A DNA stretch of 60,835 bases from assembly GCA_015068135.1 (NCBI GenBank), contig SVLB01000012.1, positions 1 through 60,835 of the forward strand, read 5' to 3'. This document shows positions 1-6,670 of the stretch, one piece after another. Source of the stretch: Oscillospiraceae bacterium. GTDB taxonomy: Bacteria > Bacillota > Clostridia > Oscillospirales > Oscillospiraceae. Both the position numbers and the translations under genes were made by a program. Positions within the stretch are counted from its first letter, which is position 1. The number at the start of each line of letters is the position of its first letter. Under the pieces are notes generated by a model. That model saw nothing but the letters and a program-made list of their open reading frames with translations, had not been told where the DNA came from and did not search any database.

Positions 1-281
1 TAAGCCGAGGGGAGTCGAACCCCGACAGGTTTTCGGAGGCCGCTTTCCGCCAATACTGCGGAAAATCCCTCGAAAATACCAACGGGTATTCCCTTCGTGA
101 TTTTTCTTGTCTTGCCGAAAAGCGGCTCTCCGAAAACTGCGCAGCACTCCACAGCGAGAAGTTTTGCTTTGGATTTTTGCGCAGACGACGAAGGCTTGCT
201 GGCGCAAGCCGAGAAGGATAAGGAAAAATACAAACAAAAGAGCCGCTGTGGGGCTGCCGGTGTTCAACTCCCCTCGGCTTA
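1..281. repeat. MITE-like element with ~28-bp terminal inverted repeats inserted in the FliB-like gene
   Basis: Positions 1-28 and the reverse complement of 254-281 agree at about 25 of 28 bases (core TAAGCCGAGGGGAGT). Inside are further inverted repeats: 27-46 against 119-138, a perfect 7-bp stem at 48-64, a short palindrome around 76-92, and a GC-rich hairpin near 193-213. No protein-coding gene of its own is seen. It sits inside the methylase frame. The window starts exactly at one TIR-like end, so the true left boundary and any target duplication cannot be seen. The TTCGACT T-loop-like motif near 10-22 first suggests a tRNA 3' end, but no tRNA body folds with it. Confidence 0.5.
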
Positions 282-916
282 AGCTCCGGGTCCTGGACGA
301 ACCCTTCTGCAAAGGTCAGATATCCTTCCGGGTCAAACTCCGGCATATTCTCTCCATCCAGCCAGGCCTGGGTTTTGTGGGCGTAGAGCAGAAGAACTGT
401 CAAAGCATGGGGCAGGGGAAGGGGCGTGGTATTCAAAAAGTCCAGGATCCGGTCACGGCTTTGCAATAAAATATCCAAAGCCTCCGGATCCCAGGCTTCT
501 TCTCCACCGGAGGTCTCCTGGCGGCAAAGCTTGTGAGGACCGCGGAAGATAAGCCTTGCGGCCTCCGGGCAGGAAAGCTCCAGACCGCGCTCGGTTACGG
601 GACCGTATTCGTGAGTCAGCCGGGGAAACTCCCGGCAGGTCTTACAAAGGGCATCGTGACCCAATTCTGCCTGGATCCGGCAAAGACCGTCGGCCCTCCA
701 CATGGGACACCGGCGGTTTTCGATGGTCATGCGCCAGCTGCCGTCCTCCTGTCGCAGTACACGGCGCAAAGCATCACCCAGATCTCCGGAAAGGGCCAGG
801 TAGGATGCGGCTGCAGTGCCGTCCACATCCACCTCCCATTCCTGACAGCAGCTGTCGGGGCAGGAACCGGCAAGGCAGGTGAATTCTTCAAAATAATCGG
901 GATAGGTGAGTACCAT
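1..916 (-). CDS. FliB-like lysine-N-methylase, 3' part replaced by a repeat, runs off the window
   Basis: The reading frame starts at an ATG (916-914) and stays open to the window edge. The first ~210 residues match the flagellin lysine-N-methylase (FliB/YkgJ-type Cys-cluster) family: an early Cys cluster (FTCLAGSCPDSCCQEWEVD, residues ~12-30) and a second one (CPMWRADGLCRIQ, then CKTCREFPRL, residues ~85-125). Members methylate lysines on flagellin or other surface proteins and probably bind Fe-S or metal through these cysteines. From position 281 to the edge the frame reads through an inverted-repeat element and gives a low-complexity basic sequence unlike the family, which is usually 350-400 residues. 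The native C-terminal half is therefore displaced, and the product is probably inactive or altered. No flagellar genes are in the window. Family call is firm for the first 210 residues; functional state is inferred. Confidence 0.72.
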   Translation of the reverse strand, partial: MVLTYPDYFEEFTCLAGSCPDSCCQEWEVDVDGTAAASYLALSGDLGDALRRVLRQEDGSWRMTIENRRCPMWRADGLCRIQAELGHDALCKTCREFPRLTHEYGPVTERGLELSCPEAARLIFRGPHKLCRQETSGGEEAWDPEALDILLQSRDRILDFLNTTPLPLPHALTVLLLYAHKTQAWLDGENMPEFDPEGYLTFAEGFVQDPELKPRGVEHRQPHSGSFVCIFPYPSRLAPASLRRLRKNPKQNFSLWSAAQFSESRFSARQEKSRREYPLVFSRDFPQYWRKAASENLSGFDSPRL

Positions 917-930
917 AACAATCCATCCAA

Positions 931-983
931 TCCAAAAAATCCTGTCATCCTTCAACTCGCTGACGCTCGCTCAGGATGACAGG
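931..983 (-). terminator. Rho-independent terminator of the DivIVA-like gene
   Basis: A perfect 10-bp stem (CCTGTCATCC 941-950 with 974-983) is followed on the minus strand by a T-run (A-run 934-939 on the plus strand). It lies 12 bp past the stop of the gene ending at 995. Confidence 0.8.
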
Positions 984-994
984 TGTTTTATCGT

Positions 995-1534
995 TTATTC
1001 CGTAACACGGATCGCGGCCAAAGTCTCAGCGGCCTCCTCCAGCTTGGGACGGTTCAGGGCGACAGCGGTCTTGTAGGCATCCATAGCCTCCACAAGCTGG
1101 GCGCAGGCGGCATCCATGGCTTTGGCATAGGCATCCGTTTGGGCGGTGACCTCTGCCAGCACGCCATTGGCCTTCTCGTATACCCCTTGGGCACGCGCAT
1201 AAGCCTGACGCTCGGCGCGCTCGGCACGGCGATAGGCTTCCAGCTCCTCCTCAGTGGAGGAAATGGCAGGCGTTTGGCCAATGGCAGCGGGAGCAGGGGC
1301 TTCCTGCACCTCGGCAAGCTGAGCCTCTTTCTCGGCAAGCTGCGCTTCCAGCTCAGCCACCCGGGACTCCAAAGCTTCCACAGCCTCCTTGGGGGCTTCC
1401 TTGGCGGCCTTCAGCTGATCGGTGAGCTGCTGGACCTGCATACGGTTGCGGTTATTCAGGTATTCAATATACTGCACCACATCCTGACGGTTAAAGCCGT
1501 TCAGAGCGGAACGGAATTTCTTGGTTTCGGACAT
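995..1534 (-). CDS. DivIVA-like coiled-coil protein
   Basis: 179 residues. The N-terminus (FRSALNGFNRQDVVQYIEYL, ~6-25) resembles the membrane-targeting head of DivIVA/GpsB proteins, which recruit division or pole proteins. It is followed by a Glu/Ala/Gln-rich coiled coil at ~30-95, a short Pro/Ala linker, and a second helical segment at ~115-175. The start chosen (1534) has GGAGGG just upstream; a longer in-frame start at 1591 would add 19 residues with no ribosome binding site. It is the last gene of the minus-strand cassette starting at 2361 and is closed by the terminator at 931-983. DivIVA homology is judged from the head motif only, so another coiled-coil family is possible. Confidence 0.62.
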   Translation of the reverse strand: MSETKKFRSALNGFNRQDVVQYIEYLNNRNRMQVQQLTDQLKAAKEAPKEAVEALESRVAELEAQLAEKEAQLAEVQEAPAPAAIGQTPAISSTEEELEAYRRAERAERQAYARAQGVYEKANGVLAEVTAQTDAYAKAMDAACAQLVEAMDAYKTAVALNRPKLEEAAETLAAIRVTE

Positions 1535-1594
1535 AAATAAGCCCTCCCGTGTATTTTTAGTGATTATATCACAGGTTTTTGCAAAATACAAGGG

Positions 1595-2035
1595 TCAGGA
1601 TTCTATCAATCCGTACAGTCCCAGGGTAAAGCAGGCCAAAGCGGCATCCTTTTTTCGGTAGAAGGTGGTGCGTTCCAATCCCAGGCGGCGGCACAGGTCC
1701 GGTACATGTGGTACATCCTCCTCTGCGTACACAGCAAGCAGAAGCTCCCGGGAGGTGGGGTCCAGGACACTTAATGCCCCGTCCACGGTCTGCACCCACA
1801 AGGTAGCCTGCTGAAGCGCCAGTTCCAGCTCCTGCCGATGGACGATATTGTTCAGCATGGCGTCCTCCCGGTTTCGGGAGAAGCCCGAGGGAGTACTGAC
1901 GATCTGAGGCGGCTGACGGTGCAGGGCCTGGTTGTCCAGCTCCAGCTGTTCAAGCTCCTTGGGGATGGATTCAAGGCACTGGCACATATGCTTATAGTGC
2001 TTTAGTTTACGGATGGCTTCGTTTTTCCAGTTCAT
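1595..2035 (-). CDS. Sigma-like/phage-type HTH transcription factor
   Basis: 146 residues. The C-terminal ~60 residues (PTSRELLLAVYAEE...LCRRLGLERTTFYRKKDAALACF) form a sigma-region-4-like helix-turn-helix as in the ArpU/RinA-type regulators of phage late operons. The N-terminal half is helical and polar (KLKHYKHMCQCLESIPKELEQLELD). The ATG at 2035 has GGAAAGGAG upstream; it overlaps the upstream small gene by 29 nt, so the cassette is translated as a coupled unit. Candidate regulator for the GTAC palindromes at 2376-2468, although a sigma-like protein would be expected to activate rather than repress. Confidence 0.6.
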   Translation of the reverse strand: MNWKNEAIRKLKHYKHMCQCLESIPKELEQLELDNQALHRQPPQIVSTPSGFSRNREDAMLNNIVHRQELELALQQATLWVQTVDGALSVLDPTSRELLLAVYAEEDVPHVPDLCRRLGLERTTFYRKKDAALACFTLGLYGLIES

Positions 2036-2198
2036 AGAGTTTGCTCCTTTCCTGACACAGTACATGATAACATTGATGGATCCGCTCCCAGCGGCGAAGA
2101 AACCAGCGCTGCCAGGGAACGCAGCGTTTATTTTCGCAGCGATCGGGGTGGGGGACCCGGGTGCAGGACTGGCAAGGGCTTTGATTGGGTGTGTGCAT
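2007..2198 (-). CDS. Small Cys-rich phage-type protein
   Basis: 63 residues, starting at the ATG at 2198 with AGAAAGGAG upstream. It carries CQSC...CENKRC with the run VPWQRWFLRRWERIH between Cys and the C-terminus. The Cys spacing suggests a small metal-binding fold. Proteins of this look sit beside sigma-like HTH genes in Clostridia prophage-type modules; that association is from general familiarity. It overlaps both neighbours (2128-2198 upstream, 2007-2035 downstream). Function unknown. Confidence 0.55.
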   Translation of the reverse strand: MHTPNQSPCQSCTRVPHPDRCENKRCVPWQRWFLRRWERIHQCYHVLCQERSKLYELEKRSHP

Positions 2199-2361
2199 GT
2201 TTCCTGGACTCCTTTCTACAACTACGGCAAAATCGGTGACCGGCACGGTAAATCTCCTGCCCACAGCCCGGACACCAGGCCCGGGGCGGTAGATCGCCCG
2301 GATCTGTCAGGGGAGGGATGGGAGTGAAGCGCACGGGCCATAAGGGGGGATCGCGGTACAT
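2128..2361 (-). CDS. Small zinc-ribbon-like protein, first gene of the cassette
   Basis: 77 residues. An AAAGGAGG ribosome binding site lies 6 nt before the ATG at 2361. The middle holds WCPGCGQEIYRAGHRFCRSC, a CxxC-x12-CxxC zinc-ribbon layout, after a Pro-rich N-terminus; the tail is basic. It overlaps the next gene by 71 nt in another frame. The low-complexity start and the overlap leave some doubt, but the ribosome binding site, the promoter placement and the double CxxC support a real gene. Function unknown. Confidence 0.55.
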   Translation of the reverse strand: MYRDPPLWPVRFTPIPPLTDPGDLPPRAWCPGCGQEIYRAGHRFCRSCRKESRKHAHTQSKPLPVLHPGPPPRSLRK

Positions 2362-2375
2362 GGTTACCTCCTTTT

Positions 2376-2468
2376 GTACTCGCTCAAGTACTTATGTGCC
2401 CTTATATTAGTACACGAACCAGTACTTGTCAAGAACAAAATACCGGCTTTGTGTACTTGCACAAGTAC
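2376..2468 (-). promoter_or_regulatory. Consensus promoter with three GTAC-palindrome operators
   Basis: On the minus strand TTGACA (2432-2427) and TATAAT-like TAATAT (2409-2404) are separated by exactly 17 bp. Three 16-bp palindromes surround it: GTACTCGCTCAAGTAC (2376-2391), GTACACGAACCAGTAC (2410-2425) and GTACTTGCACAAGTAC (2453-2468). The middle one fills the spacer between -35 and -10, one covers the transcript start, and one lies upstream. The layout implies repression by a dimeric protein. The protein is not identified. Confidence 0.75.
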
Positions 2469-2479
2469 ACAAAGCCGGT
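2442..2479 (-). terminator. Long hairpin terminator after the LuxR-type gene, also contains an operator
   Basis: An 18-bp perfect stem (2442-2459 with 2462-2479) with a 2-nt loop is followed on the minus strand by ATTTTGTTCTT. It lies 22 bp past the stop at 2501. Its core is the third GTAC palindrome, so one element may serve as terminator and operator. Confidence 0.7.
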
Positions 2480-2500
2480 TTTGCACAGAATATACAAACC

Positions 2501-3517
2501 TTACAAATGCTTATGAACCAACAATAGCTGCTTCCGGGAGGAGACCCCCAGCTTGCTGTAAAGGTTTTTGTTGTGGAATTTCAGGGTGTTTTCCTTAATA
2601 TTCAGGGTTTCCATGACCTGAACGGTGGGCATTCCTGCGACATAGCAGTCGAGAATAGCCCGTTCCTTGGGGGTAAGGGTGGGAAGTCCCGCCTGGAACA
2701 GCTCGATCTGTTCGGCGGTAACGGGGCAGACCTCCGGTAGAGGCTCCGGCGGTAGGGGAGAAACGGGTACGGCCTTGGGCTGATTGGTCATCATAAAGTA
2801 CAGCCCCAAAAGGAAGCATTCGCTGATGATATAGGAAACGGAAAGGATCTCAAAATCGATGCGCACCAATTGCTCAATGAGCCAAACACCGATGTTGATG
2901 AAAACCGCGAGGATCAGAATGACAGCGTAGCCGGTATTTTCCAGGCGGCTGCGGGCAATACTGCAGGCGATGGTTGTGACCATGGCACAGAAGTAGCCCA
3001 AAAGATATACAAGATACAGAAAATGCAGAGGACCGTAGACTTTATTGAGAACGCAGACACCGTTGACCCGCTGGAAGGTCACCTCTTTATAATAAAGATC
3101 CAGGTAACCGGGGGAGGCGGCGATAAGGAAAACCAGGATGCTGATTCCCAACAGTGTCGCCTGAAGCCATTTTTTGCGGGGCAAACCGGAAACATCCCGG
3201 ATGATCATGTACATGGCAAAGGGGAGAAATACAGAGCCGAAATAGGCAAGCCGGTTGGACATCAAGGCACCGCTGAGGGTTTGGGAAATGCTTAAAAGGA
3301 AATAACCAAGGTTTACCACTGCAACAGAAACGAACAGCAGGATATACCAGCGGTTTTTCTTTTTGACGATAAAAAAGAGGGAGACCAGAAGCAGAGCGGA
3401 AACGACTGCGGTGATGCCGTAAAGCCAGCTCAGATCCGCGGCCTTGGTGTCGGTGCTGCATCCGGTGAGGATCAGCGCGTAAAAGGCTGCCATCATGACC
3501 CAAAGGGTACGCCGCAT
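2501..3517 (-). CDS. Membrane-bound LuxR-type regulator (7TM sensor + HTH)
   Basis: 338 residues. The N-terminal ~245 residues contain about seven or eight hydrophobic segments, like the 7TM sensor domain often found on histidine kinases. The C-terminal ~65 residues are a LuxR/GerE HTH (LTPKERAILDCYVAG...VQVMETLNIKENTLKFHNKNLYSKLGVSSRKQLL). No kinase or receiver domain is present, so signal sensing and DNA binding are joined in one membrane protein. A lipobox-like LTGC follows the first hydrophobic stretch, but the many later TM segments make a lipoprotein unlikely. An AAAGGAG site precedes the ATG at 3517. Ligand and targets unknown; the divergent surface-protein genes at 3741-7993 are possible targets by position. 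Confidence 0.78.
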   Translation of the reverse strand: MRRTLWVMMAAFYALILTGCSTDTKAADLSWLYGITAVVSALLLVSLFFIVKKKNRWYILLFVSVAVVNLGYFLLSISQTLSGALMSNRLAYFGSVFLPFAMYMIIRDVSGLPRKKWLQATLLGISILVFLIAASPGYLDLYYKEVTFQRVNGVCVLNKVYGPLHFLYLVYLLGYFCAMVTTIACSIARSRLENTGYAVILILAVFINIGVWLIEQLVRIDFEILSVSYIISECFLLGLYFMMTNQPKAVPVSPLPPEPLPEVCPVTAEQIELFQAGLPTLTPKERAILDCYVAGMPTVQVMETLNIKENTLKFHNKNLYSKLGVSSRKQLLLVHKHL

Positions 3518-3740
3518 GGTCTACACTCCTTTCGTAAGCTTACTGCCGAATCCCACCCCCTGTTTTTGGGGTAGCCCCACACTTTTTGACCCGTAAGTGT
3601 GGTGACAGAGGGGGGACTTTATAGTATACTTATCATACCATATCTCATCCTTTTCGTCAAGGAAAGGAAGCAGAAGGCGGTCATTGCCTTCTGCTGCACA
3701 GAAAAGAGATGGAATGATCTGATATTTTGGAGGTGCAAGT
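3518..3740. promoter_or_regulatory. Divergent intergenic region with hairpins
   Basis: Between the LuxR-type gene and the gene at 3741. It holds an 8-bp stem CCACACTT/AAGTGTGG (about 3572-3597) and a perfect 9-bp stem GCAGAAGGC/GCCTTCTGC (3670-3694) with no T-run on the plus strand. I could not place a full consensus promoter. Confidence 0.3.
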
Positions 3741-4301
3741 ATGTCTATTTTTGATAAGTTTAAGAAGGCAGTCAGTGTTCCGGGGCAGGCTCCCGGAAGC
3801 GGTACCCGTCAGGTGACCTTTACCCTGATGGACCTGCCGGAAACCTTGGAGGCCATGCAGGCCATGCCCGAGGCGGCCCTGCAGACACCCTTCCAGACGG
3901 CAGTGCTGACCGTTTGCGCGCTTTGCGTTTACGGAGCGGATAAGGATCTGGGAATTGCCATGCTCAACTGGCTGAAGGGTCCCCGGCCTCTTTCCAACCT
4001 GGAGATCTCTTTCTTGGATGACCGGTTCCGTGACCAGGGACACCATATCCCCTTCTCCTATTTTGCCGGTGCGGTGCCCGATAACGACTATACCCCCACC
4101 CGTCCGCTGACTTTGACAGTGGAGGCAGGTCCCTATGCCGATGCCAACGCAGGCTATAAGAAGCTGCATATCCGCAGCGGCGGTGCCGACTCTCCCCGGG
4201 AGATCGTTTTGCGTCAAAAGGGCGACGGCCAGTGGCTGCTGTGGGACCAGTTCTTGATGGTGGGTATTCGGCAAACCAAGTCCTCTGACCCCTGGGCATG
4301 A
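3741..4301 (+). CDS. Conserved uncharacterised protein
   Basis: 186 residues, no signal peptide or membrane segment. TTGGAGGTG precedes the ATG. Composition is that of a soluble mixed alpha/beta protein: an N-terminal helix (SIFDKFKKAV), a helical middle (ALQTPFQTAVLTVCALCVYGADKDLGIAMLNWLKG), and a beta-rich C-terminus ending KDSDPWA-like. It resembles small cytosolic proteins seen in Clostridia with no assigned function; I cannot name the family with certainty. It lies 10 nt before the exported protein at 4312 and is probably cotranscribed with it. Confidence 0.65.
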   Translation: MSIFDKFKKAVSVPGQAPGSGTRQVTFTLMDLPETLEAMQAMPEAALQTPFQTAVLTVCALCVYGADKDLGIAMLNWLKGPRPLSNLEISFLDDRFRDQGHHIPFSYFAGAVPDNDYTPTRPLTLTVEAGPYADANAGYKKLHIRSGGADSPREIVLRQKGDGQWLLWDQFLMVGIRQTKSSDPWA

Positions 4302-4311
4302 GGAAACGGCC

Positions 4312-6663
4312 ATGAAACGACTGCTTCTGCTGGGACTTTGCCTGGTCCTGGTTTTGGGATTTATGATCCTTCCGGGATCTGCGGCGATTTTCCAGCTATC
4401 CTATTATACAGAAAACGTCTATGCCGGCGGAATCATCGATATGTTCGCCTTTGTGGACAGAGGTGATCCGGACTCCTATACCTACCAGTGGCAGGTGGAT
4501 CTAAGCATTGGCGACGGAAAAAGCTGGAGCGATCTGGAGGAGAATGCCCGGTATGTGGGTACCAAAACCAATCATTTGCAGATGATCACCATGCCCGGAA
4601 ACTACGGGGACTGGGAGAACATTCCGTTTGCCTGTAAGGTGACCGATTCAGAAGGGACGACCTTCTATACGCCCAATATCTATGCCTATATCTACCCCAC
4701 CAATGAACTGTTTCCGAATATGCGAAAATGGGGCAAGGGCCTGGAAGAGCCCTCCATTTTGGGAGTATCGGGCCAGAAAAGCAGTGACGGTGTCAACTAT
4801 ACTGCCAGTGCCCCCTCCGGTACCAATTTGCAGATCAATTGCTTTGCCGCCGCTGGAGAGAACCGCCCGGTTTTGGAGCATTCCGAGGTGGAGCTGATCC
4901 GGGAAATTCAGATTACGGAAAAGGGACAGACCATAAAGGTTGGCTCGAGTACGGGATATACCCCCTATACCGTGGGGACAAATGCGGTAAAAGTGGAATT
5001 GATTCTGCGCTGTACCATCAACGGGCAGGATCTCGGAGTCTTTGATTCCAAGACTGTGCAGATCCATACCACAAAGCCCACTGTATCCGCAACCGCCAAA
5101 ACCAAGACGGATTGCTCCCTGCTTCGCTATACCTACAACGAATCCCAGAAGCTGGCCGCCATCCCCAAGGGGACCGCAGTGGAGATCGTGCAAAAAACGG
5201 GAAGCTACTACCAGGTGTTTTATAACAACATGGTCGGTTATGTGGGAACGGGACTTTTGGATGTTCCGGGCGCCTATGACCCGGTGATCAAAACTGTGGA
5301 TGTGACCATTCCGGAGCCGGTGGCGGGAAAAGCCCCGTCCTTTGACTGCAAGGTACTGACCACTGGCTGCGGACTGTATTCTGTGGATCCGGTGACCTGG
5401 ATAGATAAGGAAACCAAAGCCTATGTGGGTCCCGGTGACCGGTTCCTGGAGGGACACAGCTATACTTTGACCGTTTGGCTGGCGGCGGACAGCGGCTACC
5501 GATTCCAGGTGAATACTGCCGGTCAGCCGAACCTGAAAGGCTCCATCAACGGCGACAAACCGCCCTACATCCATAAAGCCTACGAGCAGGACCCCAGGGA
5601 GGTAATAGAGCTTACCTACGACTTTAACAACATCCGGGCCCAGGCCCACCAATGCGCGCCCCAAAAGGTCGCCAAGGTCCTGCCTACCTGTACCCAGCAG
5701 GGCCACGAGGCCTATTATCGCTGTGAATGCGGGGCGAGCTATTCCGATGGGGCAGGAACAAACCCCATCGACCCGGCAAACTGGGGCATCCTTGCGCCTA
5801 CCGGTCATACGCCCGGCGCATGGACGGGGAACGGAACCCACCATTACCGGAAGTGTACCCATTGCCGGGAAGTGATCTCCGGTACCAACGCACCCCATTC
5901 CGGCGGCAGGGCCACCTGCCAGCAAAAGGCCCAATGTACGGTTTGCGGCCTTTCCTACGGAACGCCGGATACCGACCACCGCTGGGGACCCCAATATGAC
6001 TATAAAGATAAAAACGGCCATGCCTGGGTTTGTGCCGACTGTAAGACCCATGACAGCCTGAAGCCCCATACCCCCGGCCCGGAGGCCACGGAAACCAACC
6101 CCCAGACCTGCAAAGACTGCGGCTATATTATAACCCCCGCAAAAAACCACACCCATAAGCTGACCCTGGTGGCGGCAAAAGAGGCCACCTGCCTTGCAAG
6201 GGGAAATCAGGCCTATTATACCTGCGACGGCTGCGGAACATGGTTTGCAGATGCCAGGGGGGAAACCCCCGTAGAGCCGGAAAGCGTGAGCCTGCCTGCC
6301 CTGGGACATTTCTCCGGGGATTGGCAATGGGACCAGACCGGTCACTGGCAGGATTGCAGGATCTGTCAGACCCCAATGCTCTCCAAAGAGCTTCACCTGG
6401 ACGTAGACGGGGACGGCCTTTGTGAAACCTGTCTGCAGGATGTGACCCAGCTGATGACCCAGCCCACCCAGGCGGAAACGGAAGAGCCCCAAACCCCGGA
6501 AACCACCCAGCCCACTGTGATGCCCACCCGACCGGATGGGTCAACTCCGGTCAAAGAAAAGGAAGCGTTCCCCTGGCTGTGGGTGATCCTGGGAATTGAA
6601 ATCGTATTTTTGCTCTGCATCGGTACCACAATACTGATCATGCGAAAGAAAAAGAAAGGATAA
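4312..6663 (+). CDS. Membrane-anchored surface protein with SH3-like domain and His/Cys-rich repeats
   Basis: 783 residues. Signal peptide at 1-25 (ends GSAA). Ig/PKD-like N-terminal region (YTYQWQVD at ~60), a bacterial SH3-like domain at ~257-320 (TDCSLLRYTY...GYVGTGLLDV), a beta-rich domain to ~440, then four or more His/Cys-rich modules (~447-705) with CxxC pairs such as CECG, CTHC, CADC, CDGCG, CQTC. A Thr/Pro linker (~710-745) leads to one TM helix (~753-775) and a short basic cytosolic tail (RKKKKG). No LPxTG motif, so anchoring is by the TM helix. The Cys pairs could bind zinc or form disulphides. The same modules recur in the genes at 6671, 46897 and 48452. Probable cell-surface adhesion or wall-binding role; substrate unknown. 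Confidence 0.72.
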   Translation: MKRLLLLGLCLVLVLGFMILPGSAAIFQLSYYTENVYAGGIIDMFAFVDRGDPDSYTYQWQVDLSIGDGKSWSDLEENARYVGTKTNHLQMITMPGNYGDWENIPFACKVTDSEGTTFYTPNIYAYIYPTNELFPNMRKWGKGLEEPSILGVSGQKSSDGVNYTASAPSGTNLQINCFAAAGENRPVLEHSEVELIREIQITEKGQTIKVGSSTGYTPYTVGTNAVKVELILRCTINGQDLGVFDSKTVQIHTTKPTVSATAKTKTDCSLLRYTYNESQKLAAIPKGTAVEIVQKTGSYYQVFYNNMVGYVGTGLLDVPGAYDPVIKTVDVTIPEPVAGKAPSFDCKVLTTGCGLYSVDPVTWIDKETKAYVGPGDRFLEGHSYTLTVWLAADSGYRFQVNTAGQPNLKGSINGDKPPYIHKAYEQDPREVIELTYDFNNIRAQAHQCAPQKVAKVLPTCTQQGHEAYYRCECGASYSDGAGTNPIDPANWGILAPTGHTPGAWTGNGTHHYRKCTHCREVISGTNAPHSGGRATCQQKAQCTVCGLSYGTPDTDHRWGPQYDYKDKNGHAWVCADCKTHDSLKPHTPGPEATETNPQTCKDCGYIITPAKNHTHKLTLVAAKEATCLARGNQAYYTCDGCGTWFADARGETPVEPESVSLPALGHFSGDWQWDQTGHWQDCRICQTPMLSKELHLDVDGDGLCETCLQDVTQLMTQPTQAETEEPQTPETTQPTVMPTRPDGSTPVKEKEAFPWLWVILGIEIVFLLCIGTTILIMRKKKKG

Positions 6664-6670
6664 CTCCCCT

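Noticed and set aside
1..85. tRNA gene (T-loop TTCGACT and acceptor-like GCCGAGG on the minus strand)
   Set aside because: No D-arm, anticodon arm or matching 5' acceptor strand at the right distance; the sequence is better explained as one end of an inverted-repeat element lying in a protein frame.
2007..2264. Longer 85-residue form of the Cys-rich small gene
   Set aside because: The ATG at 2198 has a good ribosome binding site; the extra 22 residues would lie in the preceding gene and have none.
4648..6492. 614-codon open frame antisense to the surface-protein gene
   Set aside because: Same codon-bias shadow; the plus-strand protein has clear modules.
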